The translations under genes were made by a program, and so were the position numbers. The notes beneath the pieces were generated by a model. It worked only from the letters and a program-made list of their open reading frames with translations. It ran no database searches and had not been told where the DNA came from. Below, one piece after another: positions 1 through 7,700 of a stretch of 22,253 nucleotides of DNA. Position 1 is the stretch's first letter. Every line of letters begins with the position of its first letter. The DNA comes from an uncultured Collinsella sp. (GTDB lineage Bacteria > Actinomycetota > Coriobacteriia > Coriobacteriales > Coriobacteriaceae), in NCBI GenBank assembly GCA_900542235.1, contig UQNB01000029.1:1-22253 (forward strand). Reading direction: 5' to 3'.

Positions 1-206
1 TGGTGGGGCTACTGGTTCCGATCGCCGTCCCGCGCCGTTCCGGCGCGGGAGGCGCGCCTCTTTGGGAACGCAGAGATAGCCCAGCTGTGGTGGCGTCGCG
101 CACCGATAGCTGCACTTTGGACTGCGTCGGACTCGTTATTCTCCGAACCCCTCTCCCCTTTTCGCTGGTTCGCGCTTTGCGCGAACTCCGCGCTACTGAG
201 GACCTG
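1..206. other. Gene-free left edge with two small perfect hairpins
   Basis: No convincing gene is visible. Two perfect inverted repeats are present: a 9-bp stem at 28-36 and 42-50 (TCCCGCGCC, 5-nt loop) and an 8-bp stem at 168-175 and 179-186 (GTTCGCGC, 3-nt loop). The second lies about 20 nt past the stop of the DtxR-type gene on the minus strand, where a terminator would be expected. No T-run follows it, so a terminator role is only possible. The short open frame crossing this stretch has no ribosome site and no recognisable protein features. Confidence 0.5.
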
Positions 207-596
207 CTAGGATTCCGAGGTTGAATCCGTCGCCTCGCCCCGTCCCAACATCGCCCTCAGCTTCTCAAAGCTCTCCTCGCTCAGGCAATGCTCCATGTGG
301 CAGCCCTCTTGCGACGCGACCTCAGCCGAAACACCCGCATCCTCCAGCAGCCCCACGAAAAAGCAGTGACGCTCCCACATTTGGCGAGCGACATCCAGAC
401 CACGCTCCGTCAGGTGCACGTCGCGTTTACCCATCTCCACGTAGCCGTTGTTCTCCAAGGCCGCCATGGCTTTAGAGACGCTTGCCTTGGTTACGCCCAG
501 GTATTCGGCAACGTCAATCGAGCGAACGACGCCCTGGCGCTCCGAGAGCACATAAATAGATTCGAGATAGTCTTCTCCGGATTCACGCAGGGCCAT
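207..596 (-). CDS. DtxR/MntR-family metal-dependent transcriptional repressor
   Basis: A 129-residue regulator expected to bind DNA when loaded with Fe(II) or Mn(II) and repress metal uptake genes. The N-terminal winged helix-turn-helix (about residues 1-65) has the family opening EDYLESIY and the recognition helix VTKASVSKAM. The dimerisation/metal part follows: His77 in the RH pair, then QEGCHMEHCLS at 96-106. There Cys99, Glu102 and His103 match the Cys-x-x-Glu-His ligand set of DtxR rather than the MntR pattern. The protein stops after this domain, so it lacks the SH3-like third domain of full-length DtxR and is slightly shorter than MntR. The ATG at 596 has AAAGG about 8 nt upstream. No metal transporter lies beside it, so its targets are elsewhere and the metal is undetermined. 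Confidence 0.9.
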   Translation of the reverse strand: MALRESGEDYLESIYVLSERQGVVRSIDVAEYLGVTKASVSKAMAALENNGYVEMGKRDVHLTERGLDVARQMWERHCFFVGLLEDAGVSAEVASQEGCHMEHCLSEESFEKLRAMLGRGEATDSTSES

Positions 597-735
597 GGGC
601 CGCCTTTCGCGATGGCTTCTAGTTAGCCTTTGGATACTTTTACTTGATTTACTTTACCGCAAAAGTTGCCTATGTCTTACTACGTTGTTTAAAAAGTTAA
701 CCGTGTTTCACAAAACGCACGGGACGAAAACAAAA
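597..735. other. AT-rich upstream region of the DtxR-type gene
   Basis: This stretch is clearly richer in A and T than its surroundings (about 612-712) and should hold the promoter of the minus-strand repressor. Several weak -10/-35 combinations fit and I cannot choose among them. The segment 621-630 (AGTTAGCCTT) resembles a half of the classical DtxR/IdeR operator core, which would fit autoregulation, but the other half is not recognisable. Confidence 0.4.
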
Positions 736-765
736 CGGGGACACGCCCCGCAAGGAGTGTCCCCG
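724..765 (-). terminator. Intrinsic terminator after the Cof-type phosphatase gene
   Basis: A perfect 9-bp stem (CGGGGACAC at 736-744, GTGTCCCCG at 757-765) with a 12-nt loop is followed on the minus strand by a T-rich tail, GTTTTGTTTTCG. It ends the ABC-F/Cof transcription unit before the DtxR-type gene. The arm at 757-765 is also part of the 25-nt repeat that starts at 752. Confidence 0.8.
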
Positions 766-801
766 ACTGCCGGCAGAAAAGGAACGTCCCCAGGTGCCGA
801 G
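752..801. repeat. Two-unit 25-nt intergenic repeat, locus 1
   Basis: Two 25-nt units lie head to tail (752-776 and 777-801), each containing GTCCCC followed by a TGCC core. The same pair in the same order is found at 17115-17164. The second unit is the better conserved, sharing the opening AAAAGGAACGTCCCCA in both loci. It lies just past the stop of the Cof-type gene. Function unknown. Confidence 0.7.
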
Positions 802-807
802 CCGCAA

Positions 808-1578
808 CTATAGCAGCCCAAAGTGCTTTGCGGCGTTGTAGATTCCGTCGTCGTCCACGGCGGTCGTCACGTAGGTCGCCGCAGCCTTCACAGTGTCCTG
901 CGCGTTACCCATGGCCACACTTGTGCCCACGGCCGAGAACATCGACAGGTCGTTCTCGCCGTCGCCAAACGCAATCGCCTCACTCGCGTCGATGCCCAGG
1001 CGCTCCAGCGTCGCCGCCACACCCAGGTCCTTGCCGCCGTTGGCCGGAATAATGTCGCAGAACAGATCGCACCAGCGCGTGGTGAGCGAATGCGACACCG
1101 CGTCGGTCACGATATGCTCGTCGGCCGGATCAACAAAGGCGCAAAACTGGTAGACCGGCGCATCGAAGGCATGCTCAAACGGTTCCTCGTGGTAGACGAT
1201 TCCCGCGTTGCTGCCGGCCGTCACCACGCGCTCGGACAGACGGTTCACAAACGAGTTCTCGCCCTGCATGCACAGCGAGTCGTAGCGCCCCTCGGCCACC
1301 TGGCCCACGATCACCGCAACGTCGTCCGGGTCAATCGGACAGCTGCGGTAAACCCCCTCGGCATCAAAGCAGTGCTGGCCCGAAAGCGTAATGTACGCAT
1401 CCCAACCCAAGTCGAACAGCCAGTCCGGCATCTGGTAGGTCGGACGGCCCGTAGCGATCACGCACGCAATCCCCTGCTCGTGAAAGCTGTCGAGCACCTG
1501 CTGCGCCGACGCCGGAATCCGGTGGGTCTTAAAGCTCAGCAGCGTGCCGTCGATATCGAAAAACGCGGCCCCGATCAT
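808..1578 (-). CDS. Cof-type HAD-IIB family phosphatase
   Basis: A 256-residue soluble haloacid-dehalogenase phosphatase, probably acting on a sugar phosphate or nucleotide; the true substrate cannot be read from sequence. Motif I is FFDIDGT (Asp8 nucleophile, Asp10 acid/base), motif II IATGRP (Thr43), motif III Lys183, and motif IV GDGEND (205-210). The insert between motifs II and III is the alpha/beta cap of the Cof (type IIB) branch. Length is normal for that branch. The ATG lies 6 nt past the stop of the upstream ABC-F gene, and its GAGGAG ribosome site overlaps that stop, so the two are translationally coupled. A terminator follows at 724-765. Confidence 0.93.
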   Translation of the reverse strand: MIGAAFFDIDGTLLSFKTHRIPASAQQVLDSFHEQGIACVIATGRPTYQMPDWLFDLGWDAYITLSGQHCFDAEGVYRSCPIDPDDVAVIVGQVAEGRYDSLCMQGENSFVNRLSERVVTAGSNAGIVYHEEPFEHAFDAPVYQFCAFVDPADEHIVTDAVSHSLTTRWCDLFCDIIPANGGKDLGVAATLERLGIDASEAIAFGDGENDLSMFSAVGTSVAMGNAQDTVKAAATYVTTAVDDDGIYNAAKHFGLL

Positions 1579-1584
1579 CCTCGT

Positions 1585-3444
1585 CTACTCCTCGCCCTCG
1601 AGCTTTTCGCTCGCCTCGAGCCACGCCATCTCCAGCTCGTCCATGGCGGCGTGGGCCTCGTCGATCTTTGCCTGCTGCTCGCCCAGCGCCGTGTAGTTGG
1701 TGGGATCGACCTGGGCCATGGCGGCCTCGGCCTCCTCCACGCGAGCGCGCTGCGTCTCCATCTTGCGCTCGAGCGAACTCACCTCGCGGCGAAGCTTTTG
1801 GCGCTCGGCGTTGGAAAGGCCATTGGGCTGGCCGCTCGCCTTGGGCTTTTCGGCCGCAGCCGCCGCGGCACCGGTGTCGAACGTGCCGGTCTTGGCGCTC
1901 GGTGCACCCACGGGCTCGCCCTCGGCGGTGGCGTTGCACAGGCGCAGGTACTGGTCCACGCCGCCGGGCATATGCGTCAGGTGGCCGTCGAGCAGCGCCC
2001 ACTGCTGGTCGGTCACGCGCTCCATCAGAAAGCGGTCGTGCGTCACCAGGATCAGCGTGCCCGGCCAGCCGTCGAGCAGGTCCTCGACAATCGCGAGCAT
2101 GTCGGTATCCAGGTCGTTGCCGGGCTCGTCTAGGATAAGCACGTTGGGCTCGTCCAGGATCGTCAGTAGCAGCGACAGGCGACGGCGCTGGCCGCCCGAA
2201 AGATCGCCGATGCGGCTCCAGAGCTGCTGCGTCGTAAAGCCCAGACGCTCGCAGAGCTTCTCGGGTGAAGTCTCCTTGCCGTCAATGACGTAGTACTTCT
2301 TGTAGTGGCTGAGCACCTCGCGGATCGTGTCGCCCATGTAGGGTTCGAGCTCCTCGAGCTGCTGCGACAGCACGCCAAAGCGCACCGTCTGGCCGATCTT
2401 CACACGGCCGCGCAGGGGCGCGATCTTGCCCTGGATCACGTCGAGCAGCGTCGACTTGCCGGCGCCGTTCTCGCCCAAAAGACCATAGCGGTCGCCCGCG
2501 CCGATGAGCCAGGTCACATCGGTGAGCACCTGTTTGGACGTGCCATCGGCATCCGCATAGCCGGCGTCCACGTCGACCACATCGATAACCTGCTTGCCCA
2601 GGCGGCTCACGGCCAGGCGCTTGAGCTCCAGCTCGTCACGCACGGGCGGCACGTCGGCGATCAGCTCGCGAGCGGCATCCACGCGAACCTTGGGCTTGGT
2701 GGAACGAGCCTGGGCGCCGCGGCTCAGCCACGCGAGCTCCTTGCGCGCCATGTTGCGACGGCGCTCCTCGGTAACGGCGGCCATGCGGTCGCGCTCCACG
2801 CGCTGCAGGATGTAGGCCGAGTAACCACCCTCGAAGGGATCGACCTGGCCGTCGTGGACCTCCCACATGCTGGTGCAGACCTCGTCCAAGAACCAGCGGT
2901 CGTGCGTGACCACGAGCATCGCGCCCTGACTGTGCTGCCAGCGGGCCTTTAAGTGGCGCGCGAGCCAGTTGATGGTACGCATGTCCAGGTGGTTGGTGGG
3001 CTCGTCGAGCATGAGCACATCATAGTCGCCAATCAGCAGGCGCGCGAGGTCCACGCGACGGCGCTGGCCGCCCGAAAGCTCGCCCACCGTGCCCTCCCAA
3101 GGCACATCGCTAATGAGGCCGGCGAGGATCTGGCGCGTGCGGGGGCTCGACGCCCACTCGTACTCGGGCGTGTCGCCCACGACGGCATGATGCACGGTGT
3201 CGGTATCGACCAGCTGGTCCTTTTGGCCGAGCAGGCCGATCGTCGTACCGCGGCGATGCGTCACGCGTCCGTCGTCGGGTTCCAGCGTGCCGGCGAGTAC
3301 GCTCAGCAGCGTCGACTTGCCGTCGCCGTTTTTACCGACAATACCGATGCGGTCGCCCTCGCCCACGCCGAGCGTCACGCTATCGAAAATATGCTTGGTG
3401 GGAAACTCTAGGCTGACGGAATCGCATCCCAAAAGAATCGCCAT
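1585..3444 (-). CDS. ABC-F family ATPase, Uup-like
   Basis: A 619-residue soluble protein with two ABC ATPase cassettes and no membrane segments. ABC-F proteins act on the ribosome in translation or antibiotic protection, not in transport. Cassette 1 has Walker A GKNGDGKST (37-45), signature LSGGQRRR (123-130) and Walker B DVLMLDEPTNHLD (142-154). A basic helical linker runs from about 216 to 257. Cassette 2 has GENGAGKST (324-332), LSGGQRRR (415-422) and VLILDEPGNDLD (435-446), where a Gly replaces the usual Thr. An Ala-rich stretch and a C-terminal coiled coil (about 545-615) place it nearest Uup. The ATG at 3444 has GGAG about 9 nt upstream and begins exactly at the conserved cassette, so the longer in-frame extension to 3636 was rejected. 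It is co-transcribed with the Cof-type gene. Confidence 0.93.
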   Translation of the reverse strand: MAILLGCDSVSLEFPTKHIFDSVTLGVGEGDRIGIVGKNGDGKSTLLSVLAGTLEPDDGRVTHRRGTTIGLLGQKDQLVDTDTVHHAVVGDTPEYEWASSPRTRQILAGLISDVPWEGTVGELSGGQRRRVDLARLLIGDYDVLMLDEPTNHLDMRTINWLARHLKARWQHSQGAMLVVTHDRWFLDEVCTSMWEVHDGQVDPFEGGYSAYILQRVERDRMAAVTEERRRNMARKELAWLSRGAQARSTKPKVRVDAARELIADVPPVRDELELKRLAVSRLGKQVIDVVDVDAGYADADGTSKQVLTDVTWLIGAGDRYGLLGENGAGKSTLLDVIQGKIAPLRGRVKIGQTVRFGVLSQQLEELEPYMGDTIREVLSHYKKYYVIDGKETSPEKLCERLGFTTQQLWSRIGDLSGGQRRRLSLLLTILDEPNVLILDEPGNDLDTDMLAIVEDLLDGWPGTLILVTHDRFLMERVTDQQWALLDGHLTHMPGGVDQYLRLCNATAEGEPVGAPSAKTGTFDTGAAAAAAEKPKASGQPNGLSNAERQKLRREVSSLERKMETQRARVEEAEAAMAQVDPTNYTALGEQQAKIDEAHAAMDELEMAWLEASEKLEGEE

Positions 3445-3504
3445 ATGCCCTGCTCCTTCGTAGAAATTCAACGTTGTCCATGATAGCAGCGAGCCCCACC
3501 CCAA

Positions 3505-3539
3505 ACCACCACGAAGGTGCCTGTCCCCTTTGTGGTGGT
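3505..3539. repeat. Intergenic hairpin with 13-bp arms
   Basis: An imperfect inverted repeat: ACCACCACGAAGG (3505-3517) faces CCTTTGTGGTGGT (3527-3539) across 9 nt, with 12 of 13 positions pairing. It lies between the pst operon terminator and the start of the ABC-F gene, so on the minus strand it would be in the ABC-F leader. The loop carries a TGCCTGTCC motif related to the GTCCCC/TGCC words of the 25-nt repeats. Confidence 0.6.
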
Positions 3540-3554
3540 CGTTTCGGTCGCAGA

Positions 3555-3593
3555 GCAAAAAGGCGGGCCATCCCCAAAAGAGATGACCCGCCT
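3555..3593 (-). terminator. Intrinsic terminator of the pst operon
   Basis: The stem AGGCGGGCCATC (3561-3572) faces GATGACCCGCCT (3582-3593), 11 of 12 pairing, and is followed on the minus strand by TTTTTGC. It lies about 55 nt past the pstB stop. A second perfect 8-bp hairpin without a T-run (3605-3612 and 3623-3630) lies between it and pstB. Confidence 0.85.
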
Positions 3594-3648
3594 CTCCAAT
3601 CAGTCCCGCGGCAACCATGGCCGCCGCGGGCCTCAAGCATGTCCCGGA

Positions 3649-4517
<869 letters not shown>

Positions 4518-4521
<4 letters not shown>

Positions 4522-5444
4522 TCGGCCGTCATCTTCCTTGCCAGTTGCTTGCCCACGATACGGGCGACTACGTTAAACAGCAGCACGCAGATCATCAGCA
4601 GTGCCGCGGTGCCCCAAACGATCTGCTGGGCCTCGGGACTGCCCTCGCCATAGATCTTGTAGATGTGCACGGCCAGCGACTCACCGGGGCGGAACACGTT
4701 CCAGGCGCAAGTGGGGCTCGACAGGTTAAAGCTCAAGAAGTTGAGGCGAACCGGCGAGCTCATGCCCGAGGTGAAGAGCAGCGCCGCGGCCTCGCCAAAC
4801 ACGCGGCCGGCCGAAAGCACGATGCCGGTCACGATGGCGGGCATGGCCTCGGGAATCAGGATGTGCAGCGTGGCCTCCCAGCGGGTGAGGCCCATGGCCA
4901 GGCACGCATCGCGCTGGGCCTGCGGCACGTCCTCGAGCGCCTGCTGAATCACGCGCACCAGGATGGGGATGTTGAACATGGTGAGCGCGACGGCGCCGGA
5001 GATGATGGAGTACTTCCAGCCCAGCTGCACCGAGAACACCAGAAAGCCGAACATGCCCACGACGATGGACGGCAGCGAGGAAAGCGTCTCGATGGCAGTG
5101 GAGGCGATGTCGCGGATGGGTCCATCGGGCGCGTACTCAACCAGGAACACCGCGCCGCCCAGGCTGATGGGCACCGAGATACCTAAGGTGATCAGCAGCA
5201 GGTAGAACGAGTCGAACAGCTGATAGAGCACACCGCCCTGGGTTCCGTTGGCGCGCGACGGCTGCGTGAGAAAGCCCGGTTGGAACAGCGTCGAGATGCC
5301 CTCGAACAGGATATAGGCCACCATGGAGACGACGATAAGCATGACGATGGCGACGATCGCCGTCAACACGCCCGTGGCGATGCGGTCCTGCTTTTGGACA
5401 CGCCCGAGTCTCGCCTCGTCGATATGGATGCGCGTGCTAGCCAC
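4518..5444 (-). CDS. pstA: Phosphate ABC transporter permease PstA
   Basis: A 308-residue inner-membrane permease with six predicted membrane helices, the first near residues 24-48. The cytoplasmic coupling loop that contacts PstB is visible as EDVPQAQRDACLAMGLTRWE. A longer periplasmic loop follows the first helix. The start is GTG at 5444, which overlaps the end of pstC by 8 nt and has AAGGGGG upstream. The stop overlaps the pstB start by 4 nt. With PstC it forms the membrane channel that accepts phosphate from PstS. Confidence 0.96.
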
Positions 5445-6345
5445 GAGCCTTCGCCCCCTTGCGGCCGATAAGGTGGATGATCAGGATAAAGATGAGGCTC
5501 ATGCCCATCAGCAGCAGACCGAGCGCCCACAGAACGTCGTCCTGGGCTGAGCCCTCGGCATAGACCGCCATGGACGTGGTGAGCGTGGTGGTAATGGTCG
5601 AGGCAGGCGACAGCAGCGACGTCGGCATGGCCTCGATACCGCCGATAACCATGCGCACGGCGAGCGTTTCGCCAAAGGCGCGGGTCATGCCAAGGATGAC
5701 CGCGGTCATGAGCGACGGCATGGCGGACTTGAGCACCACGTGCCAGATGGTCTGCCAGCGGGTGTAGCCCAGCGCGAGCGAGCCCTGACGGTAGCTGTCG
5801 GGCACAGCGCGCAGGCCATCGACCGAAAGCGTGGTCATCGTCGGCAGGATCATGACGGCCAGCACGATGGCGCCGGGCAAGATGCCCAGGCCCGTGCTCA
5901 CGTGGAAAACGCTCTTCATAAGGCCGACGACCACGTGAAAGCCGATCAGGCCAAAGACGACCGAGGGAATACCGGTCAAAAGCTCAATAAGCGGCTGAAA
6001 GACCTTGGAGCCAAACTTAGGCTGAATCTCGACCGCAAAGATGGCAGAGCCGATGGCGATGGGCAGTGCGATGAGCGTGGAGAGCACCATGACCGCAAAC
6101 GAGGTGACGATCAGGGGCAGGGCGCCAGTGTAGGGCAGGCCGTTTTCGGCCGTGTTGGCCAGGTCCCACTTGGTACCGGTAAAAAACTCGACGATCGAGA
6201 CGCCGTCCTTGAAAAAAGCCGAGAGGCCCTTTTGGGCGACCATAAAGATGAGCGCGGCAACGACAAGCGTCACGAGCGCTACGCACGCACCCGTGACGCC
6301 CAGGCCCACGTTCTCAAGCTCGCGCTTTGGCAGCTGTTTTGCCAT
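5437..6345 (-). CDS. pstC: Phosphate ABC transporter permease PstC
   Basis: A 302-residue membrane permease, partner of PstA. It has a first membrane helix near residues 13-35 and a coupling loop in which RAVPDSYRQGSLALGYTRWQ carries the permease signature (DGLRAVP, then the glycine of the EAA-like loop). The C-terminal helix ends in a basic tail (RKGAKARG). The ATG at 6345 has GGAAAGG upstream and lies 25 nt past the pstS stop. Its end overlaps pstA by 8 nt, so all four pst genes form one tightly packed transcript. Confidence 0.96.
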   Translation of the reverse strand: MAKQLPKRELENVGLGVTGACVALVTLVVAALIFMVAQKGLSAFFKDGVSIVEFFTGTKWDLANTAENGLPYTGALPLIVTSFAVMVLSTLIALPIAIGSAIFAVEIQPKFGSKVFQPLIELLTGIPSVVFGLIGFHVVVGLMKSVFHVSTGLGILPGAIVLAVMILPTMTTLSVDGLRAVPDSYRQGSLALGYTRWQTIWHVVLKSAMPSLMTAVILGMTRAFGETLAVRMVIGGIEAMPTSLLSPASTITTTLTTSMAVYAEGSAQDDVLWALGLLLMGMSLIFILIIHLIGRKGAKARG

Positions 6346-6370
6346 TGCAAACCTTTCCGGGGGCGATTAC

Positions 6371-7309
6371 TTATTTAGCGGAGACCTTGCCACTGGCGTC
6401 CTTGACGACCTTCATGGCAGAGACGGGGATAAAGCCCTGCTCCTCGACGAGCTTGCCCTGGACGTCGTCGGAAAGCATGAACTCCAGGAAGGCCTTGGTG
6501 GCCTCGTCGGCGTCCTTAGCGCAGTACATGTGCTCGGTAGCCCAGATCTTGAAGGAGTCGTCGGTGACGTTTGTGCTCTTGGGCTCGACGCCCTCGACCT
6601 TGATGGCATTGAACTTGGAGTCGTCGAAGTGCGAGAAGTCGAGGTAAGAGATGGCGTTGTCGGTGCTGCCCATCTGAGTCTGGACATCGCCGGACTTGTC
6701 GAGCTCGGCGTCGCCCTTAAAGTCGACTGCCTCGTCGCCAAAGACGGCAGCCTCGAAGGTGGCGCGGGTGCCGGAGCCGGCCTTACGGTTGAGGACGACA
6801 ATCTTTGCGTCGTCGCCGCCAACCTCCTTCCAGTTGGTGATCTGGCCGGAGAAGATGCCCTTGAGCTGCTCGAGGGACAGGTCGTCGACCGTGACGTTCT
6901 TGGAGACGACGGGGCCCATGCCCACGACGGCGACCTCGTGGTCGACGAGGTTCTTGACCTGGTCGGCCTCGAGCTTGGTCTCGGCAAAGACGTCGGAGTT
7001 ACCGATGGTGACGGTGCCGGCGGCAACGGCGGTCAGGCCCTTACCCGAACCGTTGCCCGAACCGGAGATGGAGACGTCGGGGTTGGCATCCATAAACTTC
7101 TCGGCAGCAGCCTCGACGAGAGCCTGGAACGAGGAGGCGCCGTCGTAGGTCACCTCGCCCGAGACGGACTCGGCAGCAGCGGCACTGCCCTCAGCAGCGG
7201 TGTTGGCGGCGTTGGAGCCACCGCAACCAACGAGACCGAGACCGACGATGCTGACAAGACCACCAGCGAGGCCGAGGAACTGACGACGAGAATAAGCCTG
7301 ATCGAGCAT
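6371..7309 (-). CDS. pstS: Phosphate-binding lipoprotein PstS
   Basis: The extracellular phosphate receptor of the Pst importer, 312 residues. The N-terminus carries a twin-arginine-like SRRQFLG (Arg8, Arg9), a hydrophobic stretch and a lipobox LVGC with Cys29, so it is predicted to be a lipoprotein, perhaps exported folded by Tat. An Ala/Ser/Glu-rich spacer follows. The ligand-binding fold shows TYDGASSFQALVEA near the N-terminus, GSGNGSGKGL, and RKAGSGTRATFE, whose GSGTR is the phosphate-contact loop. The ATG at 7309 was chosen over an upstream in-frame start at 7342 because AAAGGAAG lies just before it and the signal peptide then begins normally. It is the first gene of pstSCAB. Confidence 0.95.
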   Translation of the reverse strand: MLDQAYSRRQFLGLAGGLVSIVGLGLVGCGGSNAANTAAEGSAAAAESVSGEVTYDGASSFQALVEAAAEKFMDANPDVSISGSGNGSGKGLTAVAAGTVTIGNSDVFAETKLEADQVKNLVDHEVAVVGMGPVVSKNVTVDDLSLEQLKGIFSGQITNWKEVGGDDAKIVVLNRKAGSGTRATFEAAVFGDEAVDFKGDAELDKSGDVQTQMGSTDNAISYLDFSHFDDSKFNAIKVEGVEPKSTNVTDDSFKIWATEHMYCAKDADEATKAFLEFMLSDDVQGKLVEEQGFIPVSAMKVVKDASGKVSAK

Positions 7310-7542
7310 GATCTTCCTTTCATACAAGCGACTCGCGGGCACCCTGCCCGCTTTGCTGTTTGGAAAGATACTGCCTCAATCGGTCAGCGCCCGCGCCAAC
7401 TGCGGTTTCTTACGGGCATTTGATAGACCCTTACCGCAAGCTCTGCCCAGCCTTTACAAACGGATAACAATCCAGCGCCAAACATGGCGCACCTTTTACA
7501 CCGGAGGAGCGTCCCCAACGACTATCCCACCGCAACAGAAAA
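7310..7542. other. pstS upstream region and leader
   Basis: Non-coding stretch that must hold the pst promoter on the minus strand. I see no clear Pho-box-like tandem repeat and no convincing -35/-10 pair. Two copies of TGTAAA(A)GG lie about 38 nt apart within 7454-7500. Short perfect hairpins occur at 7335-7351 (GCGGGCA/TGCCCGC, 3-nt loop, 26 nt before the pstS ATG) and at 7475-7490 (GCGCCA/TGGCGC). TGCGGT at 7401-7406 can pair with ACCGCA at 7433-7438, a possible eroded relative of the inverted repeats at 10885 and 16997. Confidence 0.4.
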
Positions 7543-7565
7543 AGCCCGGGCAAAAGCACCGGGCT
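7537..7565 (-). terminator. Intrinsic terminator of the gph/pepV unit
   Basis: AGCCCGG (7543-7549) faces CCGGGCT (7559-7565) around a 9-nt loop. On the minus strand the stem is followed directly by TTTTTCTG. It lies about 30 nt past the long palindrome that begins at the dipeptidase stop, and would isolate that unit from the pst operon. Confidence 0.85.
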
Positions 7566-7596
7566 CGTAATTCAAGTTTGTATCTAAGCAGGATAT

Positions 7597-7700
7597 AGGG
7601 GTTTCCCAGGTGCCCGAGATTGCCCCGAAAGAGGAGCGCCGCGTACTTTGGTACGCAAGCGACGGTTTGAGGGGCAAGGTCGGGTGCCTGGGGAAGCCCT
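7597..7700 (-). repeat. 104-nt palindromic element at the pepV stop codon
   Basis: Two 30-nt arms (7597-7626 and 7671-7700) pair at roughly 24 of 30 positions. Both contain CCCAGG-type and TGCCCC blocks. The 44-nt centre contains its own perfect hairpin, GCGTAC (7641-7646), TTTG, GTACGC (7651-7656). On the minus strand the element begins within the TAG stop of the dipeptidase gene and is followed by a true terminator. It could be a structured 3' UTR, an RNA-stability element or a mobile palindromic repeat (MITE/REP type). No flanking target duplication was seen. Confidence 0.7.

Noticed and set aside
3..224. 73-residue open frame at the left edge
   Set aside because: No ribosome site, no protein-like composition or motif, overlaps the end of the DtxR-type gene and a GC hairpin.
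3380..3640. N-terminal extension of the ABC-F protein and an overlapping frame
   Set aside because: The strong ribosome site and conserved start at 3444 leave no room for an extension, and the extension contains the 3505-3539 hairpin and the pst terminator.
6152..7423. 423-residue plus-strand open frame opposite pstS
   Set aside because: Antisense of pstS; repetitive Leu/Asp/Gly composition typical of shadow frames.
7521..7536. Half of the 29-nt-loop inverted repeat (CTATCCCACCGCAA-like)
   Set aside because: Resembles the 3' arm of that family, but no facing 5' arm is present, so it is not called as a copy.
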